Assembly (NCBI RefSeq): GCF_900290235.1
Contig: NZ_OLMK01000009.1
Span: 62,001-126,000, forward strand
Length of the DNA: 64,000 nt
Source of the DNA: Streptomyces sp. MA5143a
Lineage (GTDB): Bacteria; Actinomycetota; Actinomycetes; Streptomycetales; Streptomycetaceae
Direction of reading: 5' to 3'
Positions 31,753 through 41,476 of the stretch are shown here, one piece after another (position 1 is the first letter of the stretch; each line of letters begins with the position of its first letter). The notes beneath the pieces are model-generated. The model saw only the letters and a list, made by a program, of their open reading frames with translations, was not told where the DNA came from and did no database searches. The position numbers were made by a program, and so were the translations under genes.

Positions 31753-34700
31753 ATGTCACGCACCACGCCAGGGCAGCCGGTCGATCTCCGCAAGGAGGTC
31801 GCCGCGCTGCTGGGGGTCGAATTAGGGCCCGAACACGACGACGCGAACCTCTTCGAACTGGGCTTGCAGTCGATCCAGTTGATGAGTCTGGTGAATCGGA
31901 TGAACCGCTCCGGCGCGGGCGTGGACTTCACCGAGATGGCCCAGGACCCACGGCTCTGCGTCTGGTACGCACTGCTCGCCTCGCGTGAGGCGGCGCGCGG
32001 CGCGGCCCGCGAAGAGGCCCCCGGGGCGCAGCCGGAGCCCGCGGCCGGCGCGTCCGACCCCGTCGACGCGCATGCGCCCTTCCCGCTGACACCCGTCCAG
32101 CAGGCCTACTGGATCGGCCGTGGCACCGACCGGCCGCTCGGTGGCGTCGGCTGCCACGCCTATCTGGAGATCGACACGCGGGAAGTGGTGGTGGACCGGC
32201 TGGAACGGGCCGTGCGGGCTCTCCTCCGCCGCCACCCCATGCTCCGCGCCTCGTTCGCCGACGACGGAACGCAACGCATGGGCGAGAGCGTCACGTGGCC
32301 GGGTCTGACGGTCCACGATCTCACGGACCTGCCGGCCGACACCGCCGAGGAGGCCCTGCTGGAACTGCGGGAACGTCTCTCCCACCGGGTGCTCGACGTC
32401 GCCCGGGGCGAGGTCTTCGACGTCCAGCTCAGCCTCCGCCCCGCAGGGGTCCAACGCGTTCACATCAACGCCGATCTGCTGGTCGCCGACGTGCACAGCA
32501 TCCGCCTGCTCCTGTCCGATCTGGCGGCGCTCTACGCCGACCCGGCGGGCGTCGCCGAAGTGCGGTACACCTTCCCCCAGTACATCGCGGACACCGCTGC
32601 CCAGCAGGCGGTCAAGCGTGAGCGCGCGCGGGAGTACTGGCAGCGACGCCTGCCCGAGCTTCCCGGCGGGCCCGCGCTCCCGTTGGCGGCGGATCCCGGC
32701 GAGATCGGAGTGCCCCGCTTCGTACGGCGAGAGCACACTCTGAGTCCCGAGGAGTGGACGGCCCTTCAGCGTAGGGCCGGCGAGCACGGTCTCACCCCGG
32801 CCGTGTTGCTGGTCACCGCATTCTCCGAGATCCTCATGCGATGGAGCGGACAGCAGCGGTTCCTGCTCAACATCCCGCTGTTCGACCGTGATCAGGGCGT
32901 GCACCCCGACATCGAGCGCATCGTGGCCGACTTCACCAGCCTGCTGCTGCTCGACGTCGACCTGTCCGGTGCCGACGGCTTCGCCGACCGCGCTCGCGCC
33001 ATCCAGCTGCGCCTGCATGACGACGTCGGTCATGCCGCGTACACCGGTGTCGACGTGCTGCGCGACTTCGTCCGCACCGACACCGGAACCCCGCGTACGG
33101 CGCCCGTGGTCTTCGCCTGCAACCTCGATGCCCCTCTGGTGCCCGACGACTGCGCCGCCCGGTTCGGCGAGCTGTCCTGGATGGTTTCCCAGACCCCGCA
33201 GGTCTGGCTCGACCACCAGGTGTACGGCACCCGCGAGGGTGGCCTGCTACTGGCCTGGGACGCCGTCGAGGAGCTCTTCCCCGAGGGCGTGATCGACACG
33301 ATGTTCACCGCGTACACCGGGCTGTTGCAACGCCTGGCAACCACCGACTGGAACATCCCCCCAGACATACCCCTGCCCGAGTCTCAGTTCCGATGTCGCG
33401 CCGAGGTGAACTCCGTGACCCGGCGGGAGAGCGGTCGCCTTCTGCACCAGGCGTTCTTCGAGCGGGCGGCCGGCCGGGCGGACGAGCCCGCGCTGCTCTG
33501 GGGGGAGGATGGCCGTCTCAGCCACGGCGAACTGGCGGACCGCGCGCTGCGCGTGGCCGGTGCGCTCGCCGCACGGGGGGTAGGGCCGGGCAGCCCGGTC
33601 GTCGTCACCGCTCCCAAGGGGCCCGACCAGATCGCGGCGGTGCTCGGCATTCTCGCGGCGGGCGGTACGTACGTCCCGGTCGGCGTCGACCAGCCGGCCG
33701 AGCGCAGGGACCGCATTCATGCGCTCAGCGGCTGCGTGCTCGTCCTGGACGCTACCGGGGCGGTGCCGTCACCAGGCTCCGCGACCCCCCTCCTGTCCCT
33801 CGCCGAGGCCTTCCGGGCGGCCCCGCTGGGCGCCCCTGTGGAGGTCTCCGTCGACGCGACGGCGTACGTGATCTTCACCTCCGGCTCGACCGGGACGCCC
33901 AAGGGCGTCGAGGTCAGCCATCGCGCCGCGGTCAACACCGTGGAGGACATCGACGAGCGGTACGGAGTGGGGCCCGAGGACCGTGTCCTCGCCGTCTCCG
34001 CGTTGGACTTCGACCTCTCGGTGTGGGACGTCTTCGGCCCGCTCGCCGAGGGCGGCGCCCTCGTGCTGGTCGACGAGGCCGACCGGCGCGACGCCCACCG
34101 CTGGTTGTCCCTCTGCGAGCGTCACGCCGTCACCGTGTGGAACTCCGTGCCCGCGCTGATGGACATGCTCCTCGCTGCGGCCGACGGGGCGTCGCTTCCG
34201 GGATCCCTGCGCCTCGCGCTGCTCTCGGGCGACTGGATCGGCCTCGACCTGCCCGGGCGTCTGGAGCGCGCGACGGACGGCCGGTGCCGGCTGGTCGCCC
34301 TCGGCGGCGCCACCGAGGCCGCCATCTGGTCCAACGCCCACGAGGTCACCGCCGTGCCCCCGCAGTGGCGGTCCATCCCGTACGGCAAGCCGCTGGCCAA
34401 CCAGCGGTTCCGGGTGGTCGACCCGCACGGCCGGGACTGCCCGGATTGGGTGCCGGGAGAGCTGTGGATCGGCGGCACCGGCGTGGCGCAGGGCTATCGA
34501 GGCGACCCTGAGCTGACGAAAGAACGGTTCCCCCGTGCGTCCGACGGCCGTTGGTACCGCACCGGCGACCAGGGACGCTACTGGCCGGACGGCACGCTCG
34601 AGTTCCTGGGACGCATCGACCACCAGGTCAAGATCAACGGATTCCGCGTCGAGCTGGGCGAGATCGAGTCCGTTCTCCGGACGCACCCCGCCGTCTCGCA

Positions 34701-36297
34701 CGTCCTCGCCGCCGTCGTCGGTGACCGGACGGGGGAGATCGCGGCGGCCTTCCTGCCCGTCCCGGCCCATGCCCCGGAGCCGGTCCTCGGCCCGGCCGTG
34801 GTCTCCACGTCGCACAGCGCCGCCGGTGGAGGAGGGGCGTTTCATGAGCTGGAAGCGGAGCTGACCGAGACGCTGCTCGCCGCTCTGTTGGACTCCCTTC
34901 TCGGCGCGGAGGACCGGCCCGTCGAGGTAGACGCGCTGCCCGTGGCGGAGGCGGGACGCGGACAGCTGGAATCGTGGCTGGAATTCCTGCGGGAACGCCA
35001 GGTCCTGAACCGCTCGGCCGGGATCGTGACCCGCGGCCCCCGCTGGGCCGCGGTCCGCGATGGAGAACGGGCCGCCGCGCTGCGCGGCCGGATCTCCGGC
35101 ACCTGCCTCCAGCCGGTCGTGGATGGCTGGGCCGGCGCGACACCCCTGCTGACGGCGGTGCTCGCCGGAACGGCTGACATCGAGGCCCTGGCCGACGACC
35201 CCGTCCTGTCTCCGGACGGGCTCGCGCTTCAACTGCCCGGTGCCGTGGCCTGCCTGGACGCCGTCGCACAGGACGTGGAGGTCCTGTGCGCCGACGGCGA
35301 CCAGCCGCTCGACATCGCCGAGTGGGCGGGTGCGGGCGGTCGGGGCGCTGCCGCACTGCTGGAGCGGATCAAGCCCGGCACGGTCGACTACACGCTGCTC
35401 GACCCTCAGGCGTCACGGATCGCGGCCGCCGAGGTCAGGCTCGCCGGTTCCGGGCACCAGGTGCGGACCGCCCGCCAGGACGCTTTCGCCGTACCCGAGT
35501 CGAGACTCGCCGCCTTCGACGTGCTCGTGGCGAACGACGCCCTGGGCCGGGAGCCGGACCCGGAAGCCGCCGCGCGGGCGCTGGCACTGCTGGGCAGGCC
35601 GGGCAGCCGACTGTTCGTCGTCGCGCGGGAGCAGGTCTCCCCGCTGGCGATCGCGACGGTGCCCACCCCGTCTGCCGCGGCCGACCTGACACGATGGCTG
35701 CGGGCCTTGGAACGGGCGGGGTTCTCCGGCGCCGAGGTGTCCAGGCGAGAACCCGACGGCGTGGCTCTGATCGCCGCGAGGCGTCCCGAACCGGAGCTCA
35801 CCGAGCACGCCGCCGACCCGGCGACGATACGGTCCTGGCTCGCCGACCGGCTCCCCGCACATATGATCCCCGGCTCCCTTGTCGGCCTGGCCGAGCTGCC
35901 GCTGAGCGCCAACGGCAAGGTGGACCGGCGGCAGGTCGAACGGGCCCTGGGTGAAGCCGTCGCCCCGGCGCAGGGCGTCGACGACCCCCCGCGGGGCCAC
36001 CTGGAGGAGGCGGTGGCTGAGGTCTGGGCACGCGTCCTCGGCGCACCCGTGACCGCCCGGGGCGCCGGATTCTTCGCCCTCGGCGGGGACAGCCTGACGG
36101 CGACCCGTCTGGTGGCCGCCATCCGCGGCTCGCTGGGCGTCGAGTTGCCGATGCGCGATGTCCTGCGGGCCCCGACCGTGGCTGGAATGGCCGCGCTTGT
36201 GCGTGAGTCGAGGGCAGCGCGCGGCCTGGACCCGGACGGCGACCCGATGGGAGTGGTGGGCATTTCGACCGACGAGTTCGAGGAGGGCGAGCTGTGA
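31753..36297 (+). CDS. pchE: PchE-type NRPS: ArCP-Cy-A(Cys)-degenerate MT/E-PCP
   Basis: 1514 aa from ATG 31753. The N-terminal aryl carrier domain has Ser40 (LFELGLQSIQL) for salicylate loading. The heterocyclization domain has D241-LLVA-D246-VHS. The adenylation domain (about 570-1000) has FTSGSTGTPKG and the same pocket segments as the PchF-type protein (WNSVPA, LSGDWI, LGGATEAAIW), so cysteine is expected. About 350 residues inserted after A8 occupy the place of the PchE epimerase/methyltransferase-like domain, but no GxGxG SAM motif is left (the region reads IAEWAGAGGRGAAAL), so it looks inactive. The PCP serine is Ser1447. The product should be a salicyl-thiazolinyl thioester passed to the PchF-type enzyme. 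Leu24 is a TTA codon. Confidence 0.92.
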   Translation: MSRTTPGQPVDLRKEVAALLGVELGPEHDDANLFELGLQSIQLMSLVNRMNRSGAGVDFTEMAQDPRLCVWYALLASREAARGAAREEAPGAQPEPAAGASDPVDAHAPFPLTPVQQAYWIGRGTDRPLGGVGCHAYLEIDTREVVVDRLERAVRALLRRHPMLRASFADDGTQRMGESVTWPGLTVHDLTDLPADTAEEALLELRERLSHRVLDVARGEVFDVQLSLRPAGVQRVHINADLLVADVHSIRLLLSDLAALYADPAGVAEVRYTFPQYIADTAAQQAVKRERAREYWQRRLPELPGGPALPLAADPGEIGVPRFVRREHTLSPEEWTALQRRAGEHGLTPAVLLVTAFSEILMRWSGQQRFLLNIPLFDRDQGVHPDIERIVADFTSLLLLDVDLSGADGFADRARAIQLRLHDDVGHAAYTGVDVLRDFVRTDTGTPRTAPVVFACNLDAPLVPDDCAARFGELSWMVSQTPQVWLDHQVYGTREGGLLLAWDAVEELFPEGVIDTMFTAYTGLLQRLATTDWNIPPDIPLPESQFRCRAEVNSVTRRESGRLLHQAFFERAAGRADEPALLWGEDGRLSHGELADRALRVAGALAARGVGPGSPVVVTAPKGPDQIAAVLGILAAGGTYVPVGVDQPAERRDRIHALSGCVLVLDATGAVPSPGSATPLLSLAEAFRAAPLGAPVEVSVDATAYVIFTSGSTGTPKGVEVSHRAAVNTVEDIDERYGVGPEDRVLAVSALDFDLSVWDVFGPLAEGGALVLVDEADRRDAHRWLSLCERHAVTVWNSVPALMDMLLAAADGASLPGSLRLALLSGDWIGLDLPGRLERATDGRCRLVALGGATEAAIWSNAHEVTAVPPQWRSIPYGKPLANQRFRVVDPHGRDCPDWVPGELWIGGTGVAQGYRGDPELTKERFPRASDGRWYRTGDQGRYWPDGTLEFLGRIDHQVKINGFRVELGEIESVLRTHPAVSHVLAAVVGDRTGEIAAAFLPVPAHAPEPVLGPAVVSTSHSAAGGGGAFHELEAELTETLLAALLDSLLGAEDRPVEVDALPVAEAGRGQLESWLEFLRERQVLNRSAGIVTRGPRWAAVRDGERAAALRGRISGTCLQPVVDGWAGATPLLTAVLAGTADIEALADDPVLSPDGLALQLPGAVACLDAVAQDVEVLCADGDQPLDIAEWAGAGGRGAAALLERIKPGTVDYTLLDPQASRIAAAEVRLAGSGHQVRTARQDAFAVPESRLAAFDVLVANDALGREPDPEAAARALALLGRPGSRLFVVAREQVSPLAIATVPTPSAAADLTRWLRALERAGFSGAEVSRREPDGVALIAARRPEPELTEHAADPATIRSWLADRLPAHMIPGSLVGLAELPLSANGKVDRRQVERALGEAVAPAQGVDDPPRGHLEEAVAEVWARVLGAPVTARGAGFFALGGDSLTATRLVAAIRGSLGVELPMRDVLRAPTVAGMAALVRESRAARGLDPDGDPMGVVGISTDEFEEGEL

Positions 36298-37097
36298 TGT
36301 CGACGGACCGCCGGTCGTCCTCCCCGCTGCGCGTGTTCTCACCACGGACGCACGCGCGGGCCCGGCTGATCTGCTTTCCGCACGCCGGCGGCGCCGCCGG
36401 CGGGTACCGCAGCTGGTCCCTGGACGCCCCGTGGGACATCGAAGTGTGCGCGGTGCAGTATGCCGGCCGCGGCGACCGCTTCGACGAATCGGCGGCCACG
36501 GACATGGAGAGCCTGCTGGACGACCTCGTCCCAGCGCTGACCCGGGCGTGTACCGGCGACGAGCTCGCTTCCGCCGTGTTCTTCGGGCACAGCATGGGCG
36601 CGGCCGTGGCTTACGAGGCCGCACGCAGGCTCGCCGTCACCGGCCGTCCGCCGGCGGCGCTCGTCGTCTCCGGCCAGCCTGCCCCTGGGCGCACCCGGGG
36701 CGGCGGCACCCTCCACCGCGCCACCGACGGGGAACTCCTAGCGGACCTGGAGAGGCTCGGAGGCACCGCCCGGGATGTCATGGACAACAGCGCCCTGCTG
36801 GACGCCCTGTTGCCGGCCATCCGCAGCGACTATCGGCTCATCGAGACCTACCGGCCCCTGCCCGGTGGCACGCTGAGCATCCCGGTGACCGTGGTGTACG
36901 CCGACGACGACCCGGAGGTCACCGCGGACGAGGCCGCCGCCTGGAGCGAGGTCACCGCCGGGCCCTGCGAGGTGGAGGCCTTCACGGGAGGCCACTTCTA
37001 TCTGGAGACCAGGCGCACGACCGTACTCCCGCGCGTCTTCGGGGCGGTTCGGGCGGCGCTGCCCGAGAACGCCACCGCCTGGCCGTCCACCCCGTGA
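36297..37097 (+). CDS. pchC: Type II thioesterase (PchC-like)
   Basis: 266 aa. ATG 36297 overlaps the NRPS stop codon (TGATG) and AGGAGG lies upstream; GTG 36294 is a one-codon-longer option. It is an alpha/beta hydrolase with FPHAGGAAGGY, nucleophile motif GHSMGA and a C-terminal GGHFYL histidine. External thioesterases clear wrongly primed or stalled acyl groups from carrier proteins. It is coupled to the PchE-type NRPS and followed by the salicylate ligase, as in pyochelin operons. Confidence 0.9.
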   Translation: MSTDRRSSSPLRVFSPRTHARARLICFPHAGGAAGGYRSWSLDAPWDIEVCAVQYAGRGDRFDESAATDMESLLDDLVPALTRACTGDELASAVFFGHSMGAAVAYEAARRLAVTGRPPAALVVSGQPAPGRTRGGGTLHRATDGELLADLERLGGTARDVMDNSALLDALLPAIRSDYRLIETYRPLPGGTLSIPVTVVYADDDPEVTADEAAAWSEVTAGPCEVEAFTGGHFYLETRRTTVLPRVFGAVRAALPENATAWPSTP

Positions 37098-37157
37098 CGC
37101 GCCGTCGGCCGTCGACGGCCGCGCACCCCGATCCGTAACGGAAGAGAGAGGATTCCC

Positions 37158-38756
37158 ATGCAAGAGGGCTGTGTGCCTTGGCCGGAATCGGTGGCTCGCA
37201 CGTACCGGGAGCAGGGGTACTGGAACACGGACGTCCTCGGGACCTGGCCCCCGCGGACACCCGAGCAGCGGGCCGGGACCGCCCTGGTGACGGCAACCGC
37301 CAGCGTGACCCACGAGGAGCTCGACCGGAAGGCCGACCGGATGGCCGCCGGCCTGCTGCGCGCCGGCCTGACGCCCGGCGACCGCGTCGTCGCGCAACTC
37401 CCCAACGACGTCGACCTCGTGGTGCTGAGCCTGGCGCTGTTCCGGACCGGCATCCTGCCGGTGTACGCCCTGCCCGCACACCGCACGACGGAGATCACCC
37501 ATCTCGTGGCCACCTCCGAGGCCGTGGCCTACATCTGCCCGGAACGGGTGCTCGACTGCGATTTCCGGCTCGTCGCCAGGGAGGTGCTCGACCGGACCGA
37601 CACTCTCCGCCACGTGTTCGTGGCAGGTGATCCGGGCCCGTACACGACTCTGTCCTCCGTGGACGCCGACCCCGTCGCCCTGCCCACGCCGGAGCCCGAG
37701 GACGTCGCGCTGTTCCTCCTGTCCGGTGGAACCTCCGGGCCGCCGAAGCTGATACCGCGTACGCACGCGGACTACGCGTACCAGCTGCGGGAGACCGCGC
37801 GGCTGTGCGGTGTCGGGCTGGACAGCGTCTACCTCGCGGCGCTGCCCGTGGAGCACAACTTCGCCCTTGCCTGCCCGGGCGTACTGGGCACGCTCCGGGC
37901 CGGAGGAACGGCTGTGCTCGCCTCGGCCCCCACCGCGGACGTGTGCTTCCCGCTCATCGAACGGGCCGGCGTGACCATCACCTCGTTGGTGCCACCGCTG
38001 GTGCCCCTGTGGCTCGACGCGGCGGAGTGGACGGACCACGACCTCTCCTCCCTGCGAGTCCTCCAGGTCGGCGGCGCCCGGCTCGCCCCGGAGACGGCCC
38101 ACCAGGTGCCGAAGATCCTCGGCTGCACCCTTCAGCAGGTGTACGGGATGGCCGAGGGACTGCTCAACTACACCCGGCTCGACGACCCCGAGGACGTGAT
38201 CGTCCACACGCAGGGGCGACCGCTGTCACCGGCCGACGAAGTACGGGTCATCAGGGAGGACGGGACCGAGGCCGGACCGGGGGAGACGGGCGAGTTGTTC
38301 ACCCGCGGGCCGTACACCCTGCGCGGCTACTTCCGCGCAGGGGAGCGCAATCGCACCCGGTTCACCGAGGACGGTTTCTACCGGACGGGTGACCTGGTGC
38401 GCCGGACCGCGGAGGGCAACTTCGAGGTCGTCGGCAGGATCAACGACGTGGTCAACCGGGGTGGGGAGAAGGTGCCGACGCTGGAGGTGGAGGAACATCT
38501 GCTCGCCGCCTTCCCGCTCCTGGGAGTCGCCGTGCTCGCCCTGCCCGACCCGCTGATGGGGGAGAGGACCTGCGCCTGTGTCGTACCCAGGGACAGCGCT
38601 CATCCGCCGACCCTGCGGGACGTGCAGGCCGCGTTCCGGGGGCGGGGGGTCGCCACCTACAAGGTGCCCGATCAGCTGGTGGTCCTGGAACGGCTGCCCA
38701 TGACAGGCGTCGGCAAGGTCGACAAGAGGGCCCTGCGCGCGGCCCTGGACGCCTGA
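37158..38756 (+). CDS. pchD: Salicylate-AMP ligase (PchD/YbtE type)
   Basis: 532 aa from ATG 37158 with GAGAGAGG upstream. Core motifs: LSGGTSGPPKLIPRTH (P-loop), YGMAEG, YRTGDL, VVGRINDVVNRGGEKV and the catalytic Lys in TGVGKVDKR. The substrate segment reads VEHNFALACPG; Cys at this position marks salicylate-specific enzymes, while dihydroxybenzoate ligases have Ser. It adenylates salicylate and transfers it to the ArCP of the PchE-type NRPS. It is the last gene of the rightward operon, ending in a strong bidirectional hairpin. Confidence 0.92.
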   Translation: MQEGCVPWPESVARTYREQGYWNTDVLGTWPPRTPEQRAGTALVTATASVTHEELDRKADRMAAGLLRAGLTPGDRVVAQLPNDVDLVVLSLALFRTGILPVYALPAHRTTEITHLVATSEAVAYICPERVLDCDFRLVAREVLDRTDTLRHVFVAGDPGPYTTLSSVDADPVALPTPEPEDVALFLLSGGTSGPPKLIPRTHADYAYQLRETARLCGVGLDSVYLAALPVEHNFALACPGVLGTLRAGGTAVLASAPTADVCFPLIERAGVTITSLVPPLVPLWLDAAEWTDHDLSSLRVLQVGGARLAPETAHQVPKILGCTLQQVYGMAEGLLNYTRLDDPEDVIVHTQGRPLSPADEVRVIREDGTEAGPGETGELFTRGPYTLRGYFRAGERNRTRFTEDGFYRTGDLVRRTAEGNFEVVGRINDVVNRGGEKVPTLEVEEHLLAAFPLLGVAVLALPDPLMGERTCACVVPRDSAHPPTLRDVQAAFRGRGVATYKVPDQLVVLERLPMTGVGKVDKRALRAALDA

Positions 38757-38771
38757 GCGAGCCCGGGCAGC

Positions 38772-38816
38772 GGGCCCGTATCACCACCGGCTACGACCGG
38801 CCGGTGATACGGGCCC
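38772..38816. terminator. Long bidirectional hairpin terminator
   Basis: A perfect 14-base stem (GGGCCCGTATCACC / GGTGATACGGGCCC) with further pairing inside (CCGG/CCGG) lies between the convergent ligase and TetR genes. Confidence 0.8.
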
Positions 38817-38820
38817 ACGG

Positions 38821-39507
38821 TCATGTCGCCTTCCGCGCCGTGCCGGTCCGTGAGAGCAGTCCGTCGACGATGGACACGAGGCCCTCGTGGTGGGTGTCAC
38901 GGGTGGTGATCTCGTCCCACCGGCCCGCGAGCGAGGCGAGCCGGGGGAATTCCTCCGGTGTCAGCGTGGCGAAGGCCTTGTCGCGGTGCGGGGGGCGCTC
39001 GAGCCCTGCATGGTGCCGCTCGCGGTTCACGCGGATGGTGAGCTCGCCGGCGGTGTAGTACCAGATCACGCGGTAGGCGTACACGGCCTCCTCGGGACTG
39101 AGCCCACACTCGATCCCGGCGTCGATCATGTTCTCCACGATCCACAGGGCGGAGACGGCCATCAGGTCGTCGGAGGCGAGGACCTCCACGATCCACGGAC
39201 ACTCGGCGAGGATGTCGTGCAGCGCCTGGCTTGCCGCGATCAGCCGGTCACGTGGCTCGGCGGGCAGCTCGGGGCGCGGGAAGCGCTGGGCGTGACGTTC
39301 GAGCAGCAGGAGCAGCAGCTCGTCCTTGTCGCGCACGTGATGGTAGAGCGCCATCGCCGTGCTCGACAGCTCCTGAGCCACGCGGCGCATCGACAGGTTC
39401 TCCGGCCCCTCCTTGTCCAGGATGTGCTGGGCGGCCGTGAGGATGGCCTCCCGGGACAGCCGGGGTGGCCTGCCGGTCCTGCCGGTGCGTCGGGTCTGAG
39501 GCGTCAT
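38821..39507 (-). CDS. TetR-family transcriptional regulator (copy 1)
   Basis: 228 aa from ATG 39507 with GGAAGAGAGAGGG upstream. The N-terminal helix-turn-helix (RVAQELSSTAMALYHHVRDKDELLLLLLE) is typical of TetR repressors, followed by the actinobacterial TetR C-terminal ligand domain. It is clearly paralogous to the TetR protein at 40787-41476: the segments SMRRxAxELS, MALYHHVRD and VSALW are shared. It probably senses a siderophore-related ligand and represses cluster genes through the palindromic sites at 28051, 41610 and possibly 59552. Target and ligand are inferred. Confidence 0.9.
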   Translation of the reverse strand: MTPQTRRTGRTGRPPRLSREAILTAAQHILDKEGPENLSMRRVAQELSSTAMALYHHVRDKDELLLLLLERHAQRFPRPELPAEPRDRLIAASQALHDILAECPWIVEVLASDDLMAVSALWIVENMIDAGIECGLSPEEAVYAYRVIWYYTAGELTIRVNRERHHAGLERPPHRDKAFATLTPEEFPRLASLAGRWDEITTRDTHHEGLVSIVDGLLSRTGTARKAT

Positions 39508-39608
39508 CCCTCTCTCTTCCTGTTGCTCGTGCCGGGTACGGCGCGGTCACGGGCCATGACGGCCGGTCCGCGTGCGTGGTCACCCGGTCCTGCCGTCGGC
39601 CGTCGGCT

Positions 39609-40790
39609 TCATCCCCGGCGCCAGGCGGTCGGTGACGCCGACGTCATCATGCCCGCATCGCCATGCGGGACCTCCGTCGTCTGCGCCGTCGTTCGCGGAA
39701 GGTGACGCACGATCCAGTCGGCGGTGGCCGTCGGCGGCAGCGTAGCCGCCATGACGTGGACACCGGACGGCACCCGGCCTCGCGTGACCTCGTGAGCGGT
39801 GGTCGAGGCGACCACTCCCACCAGGCCGGTCACGTCCGTGCAGTGCAGGAGGGCGCTCCGCCGCACCGGGGCGCCCTCGGGTGTCAACCCGTCAAGCGTG
39901 CCATACATCACCTGATACGGGGAGCTGCCGGCCGCGTCCCGCAGACTTTCCTCGGCCAGTTCCCGCGCGGCGGCCATCAGAGCCCTGCCGTCGTCCGCCG
40001 CCGGATGCTGCAAGGCGAACCGGTCAAGGAAGGCGGGCACGCCTGGACCCTTGAGCACCTCGTGCCAGTGGGCCTCCCGCAGCCGCAGGAGGTAGGCCTG
40101 TTGCCGCAGTTCCTCGGGGAGGACCCGTCGGACGGCGGCGGCGTGGGCCGGCGGCGGTGCGGGCGACGCGAACTCCTGGGGAAGGGGACCGGAACGGGCC
40201 TCCGCGCTCGGCACTGCGTCGCTGCAAGCGGGGGCGGCGTCGGGGTGGTCGTCGCCGGGGAGGTCGACCGCGTGTCGCTTGCCGAGCAGACAGGAGACGG
40301 CCGTATGCGGCGGGATGGCGCCGAGACCGCCCCACCAGCCGCTGAAGCGGGTCGCGGAGTCGAGCCCTTCCGCCAGCCAGCGCGGCACCCAGCCGGCCAG
40401 TGTGCCCGAGAGCCCGGTGAAGAGAACGGCCGAACATGCCCCCGCCGAAGTGCGCGAGCCGCCGTCGTCCGTCATGCCCACGTAGTGGACGCCGGCCGCA
40501 AGGACCGAGGCACGAACCTGGCCGCGGAGCGAGAACGCGGTCCCGGAGCAGTCGAGCACGGTGACACAGCCACGGGTGAAGTGGGTCAGGCTCTGGTTGT
40601 CACGGGCGTCGACCACCATTGCCTCCGCGCAGGCGCCCAGCTTTCGGGCGATGCGCCAGGCCTTCTCGGCCGACCGTCCGCCGATCCGCAGACGGTAGCC
40701 GCGCTCGGCGGCGAGGAAGCGGGCTGCGGCCGCGCCCACGCGTCCGTACCCGCCGAGGATTCCGATCATGGGTGCCTTGTCGATGCTCAT
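39609..40790 (-). CDS. PchK-like reductase homologue (copy 2, diverged active-site region)
   Basis: 393 aa from ATG 40790, overlapping the stop codon of the TetR copy 2 gene (ATGA). The Rossmann motif ILGGYGRVGAAAARFL is intact and the overall length and ends match copy 1. The region equivalent to GAFTRTGAIDYL reads GAIPPHTAVSCL, and WYNAFDGSH is replaced by HWHEVLKGPG. A Pro/Ala/Asp-rich loop is inserted in the middle (about 190-225). It may have lost thiazoline reductase activity or gained another substrate. Pairing with a TetR gene suggests either a sensor-like or accessory role, or decay. In the S. venezuelae cluster one of two PchK homologues was reported dispensable. Confidence 0.8.
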   Translation of the reverse strand: MSIDKAPMIGILGGYGRVGAAAARFLAAERGYRLRIGGRSAEKAWRIARKLGACAEAMVVDARDNQSLTHFTRGCVTVLDCSGTAFSLRGQVRASVLAAGVHYVGMTDDGGSRTSAGACSAVLFTGLSGTLAGWVPRWLAEGLDSATRFSGWWGGLGAIPPHTAVSCLLGKRHAVDLPGDDHPDAAPACSDAVPSAEARSGPLPQEFASPAPPPAHAAAVRRVLPEELRQQAYLLRLREAHWHEVLKGPGVPAFLDRFALQHPAADDGRALMAAARELAEESLRDAAGSSPYQVMYGTLDGLTPEGAPVRRSALLHCTDVTGLVGVVASTTAHEVTRGRVPSGVHVMAATLPPTATADWIVRHLPRTTAQTTEVPHGDAGMMTSASPTAWRRG

Positions 40791-41476
40791 GTGTGTTCTC
40801 CCGGGTGGGCCGGACGCCCGCCGAGCAGACCCTCGACGATGTCCTCCAGGGCCTCGCGGTGGGTGTCCCGCGCAGTGAGCGCGGACCAGCGGTCGGCGAG
40901 CGAGGTCACGCGTGGGAAGGCGGCGGGCGACAAGGTGGCGAAGACCTGTTCGCGTTCCGTGGGGCGGGTCAGTTCGGCGTGGTGCTGGCGACTGGTCGTA
41001 CGGATCAGAAGGACGCCGACCGTGAAGTGCCAGAGGGCCTGATGGGCCTGGGCCGCCTCCTCAAGGGTGAGACCGCACTCGACGGCCGCGTCGAGCAGGG
41101 CTTCCATGACCCACAGCGCGGACACGGCCAGGAGGTCGGGGGAGGCCAGGATCTCGTTGAGGAACGGGTACTGGGCAAGGACGTCGTGGAGAAGCTGGGC
41201 GGCCGCCAGCAGCCTTTCACGCGGGTCCTCGGGCAGGACCGGCCGGGCACGGCCCTGGGATCGCGAGGCGACCAGGAGGAGCAGCAACTCGTGCCTGTCG
41301 CGCACATGGTGGTAGAGGGCCATCGGCGTGATGGAGAGCTCCCTGGCGAGCCGTCGCATGGAGAGCTGCTGAGGGCCCTCACTGTCGAGGATGCGCAGTG
41401 CGGCCGCGACGATGGTCTCCTGCGAGAGGGGCGAGGAACGACGTGCGCCGCCTCTGCGCCCGTTACGGGGCTTCAT
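40787..41476 (-). CDS. TetR-family transcriptional regulator (copy 2)
   Basis: 229 aa from ATG 41476 with GGGAGAA upstream; several upstream in-frame starts are not supported by a binding site. The helix-turn-helix RLARELSITPMALYHHVRD and the C-terminal domain are close to TetR copy 1, so the two arose by duplication. It forms a two-gene operon with the diverged PchK-like gene. Two palindromes lie 120-145 bases upstream (41597-41621), one almost identical to the site before the ABC transporter operon, so autoregulation plus control of the transporters is likely. Confidence 0.9.
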   Translation of the reverse strand: MKPRNGRRGGARRSSPLSQETIVAAALRILDSEGPQQLSMRRLARELSITPMALYHHVRDRHELLLLLVASRSQGRARPVLPEDPRERLLAAAQLLHDVLAQYPFLNEILASPDLLAVSALWVMEALLDAAVECGLTLEEAAQAHQALWHFTVGVLLIRTTSRQHHAELTRPTEREQVFATLSPAAFPRVTSLADRWSALTARDTHREALEDIVEGLLGGRPAHPGEHT

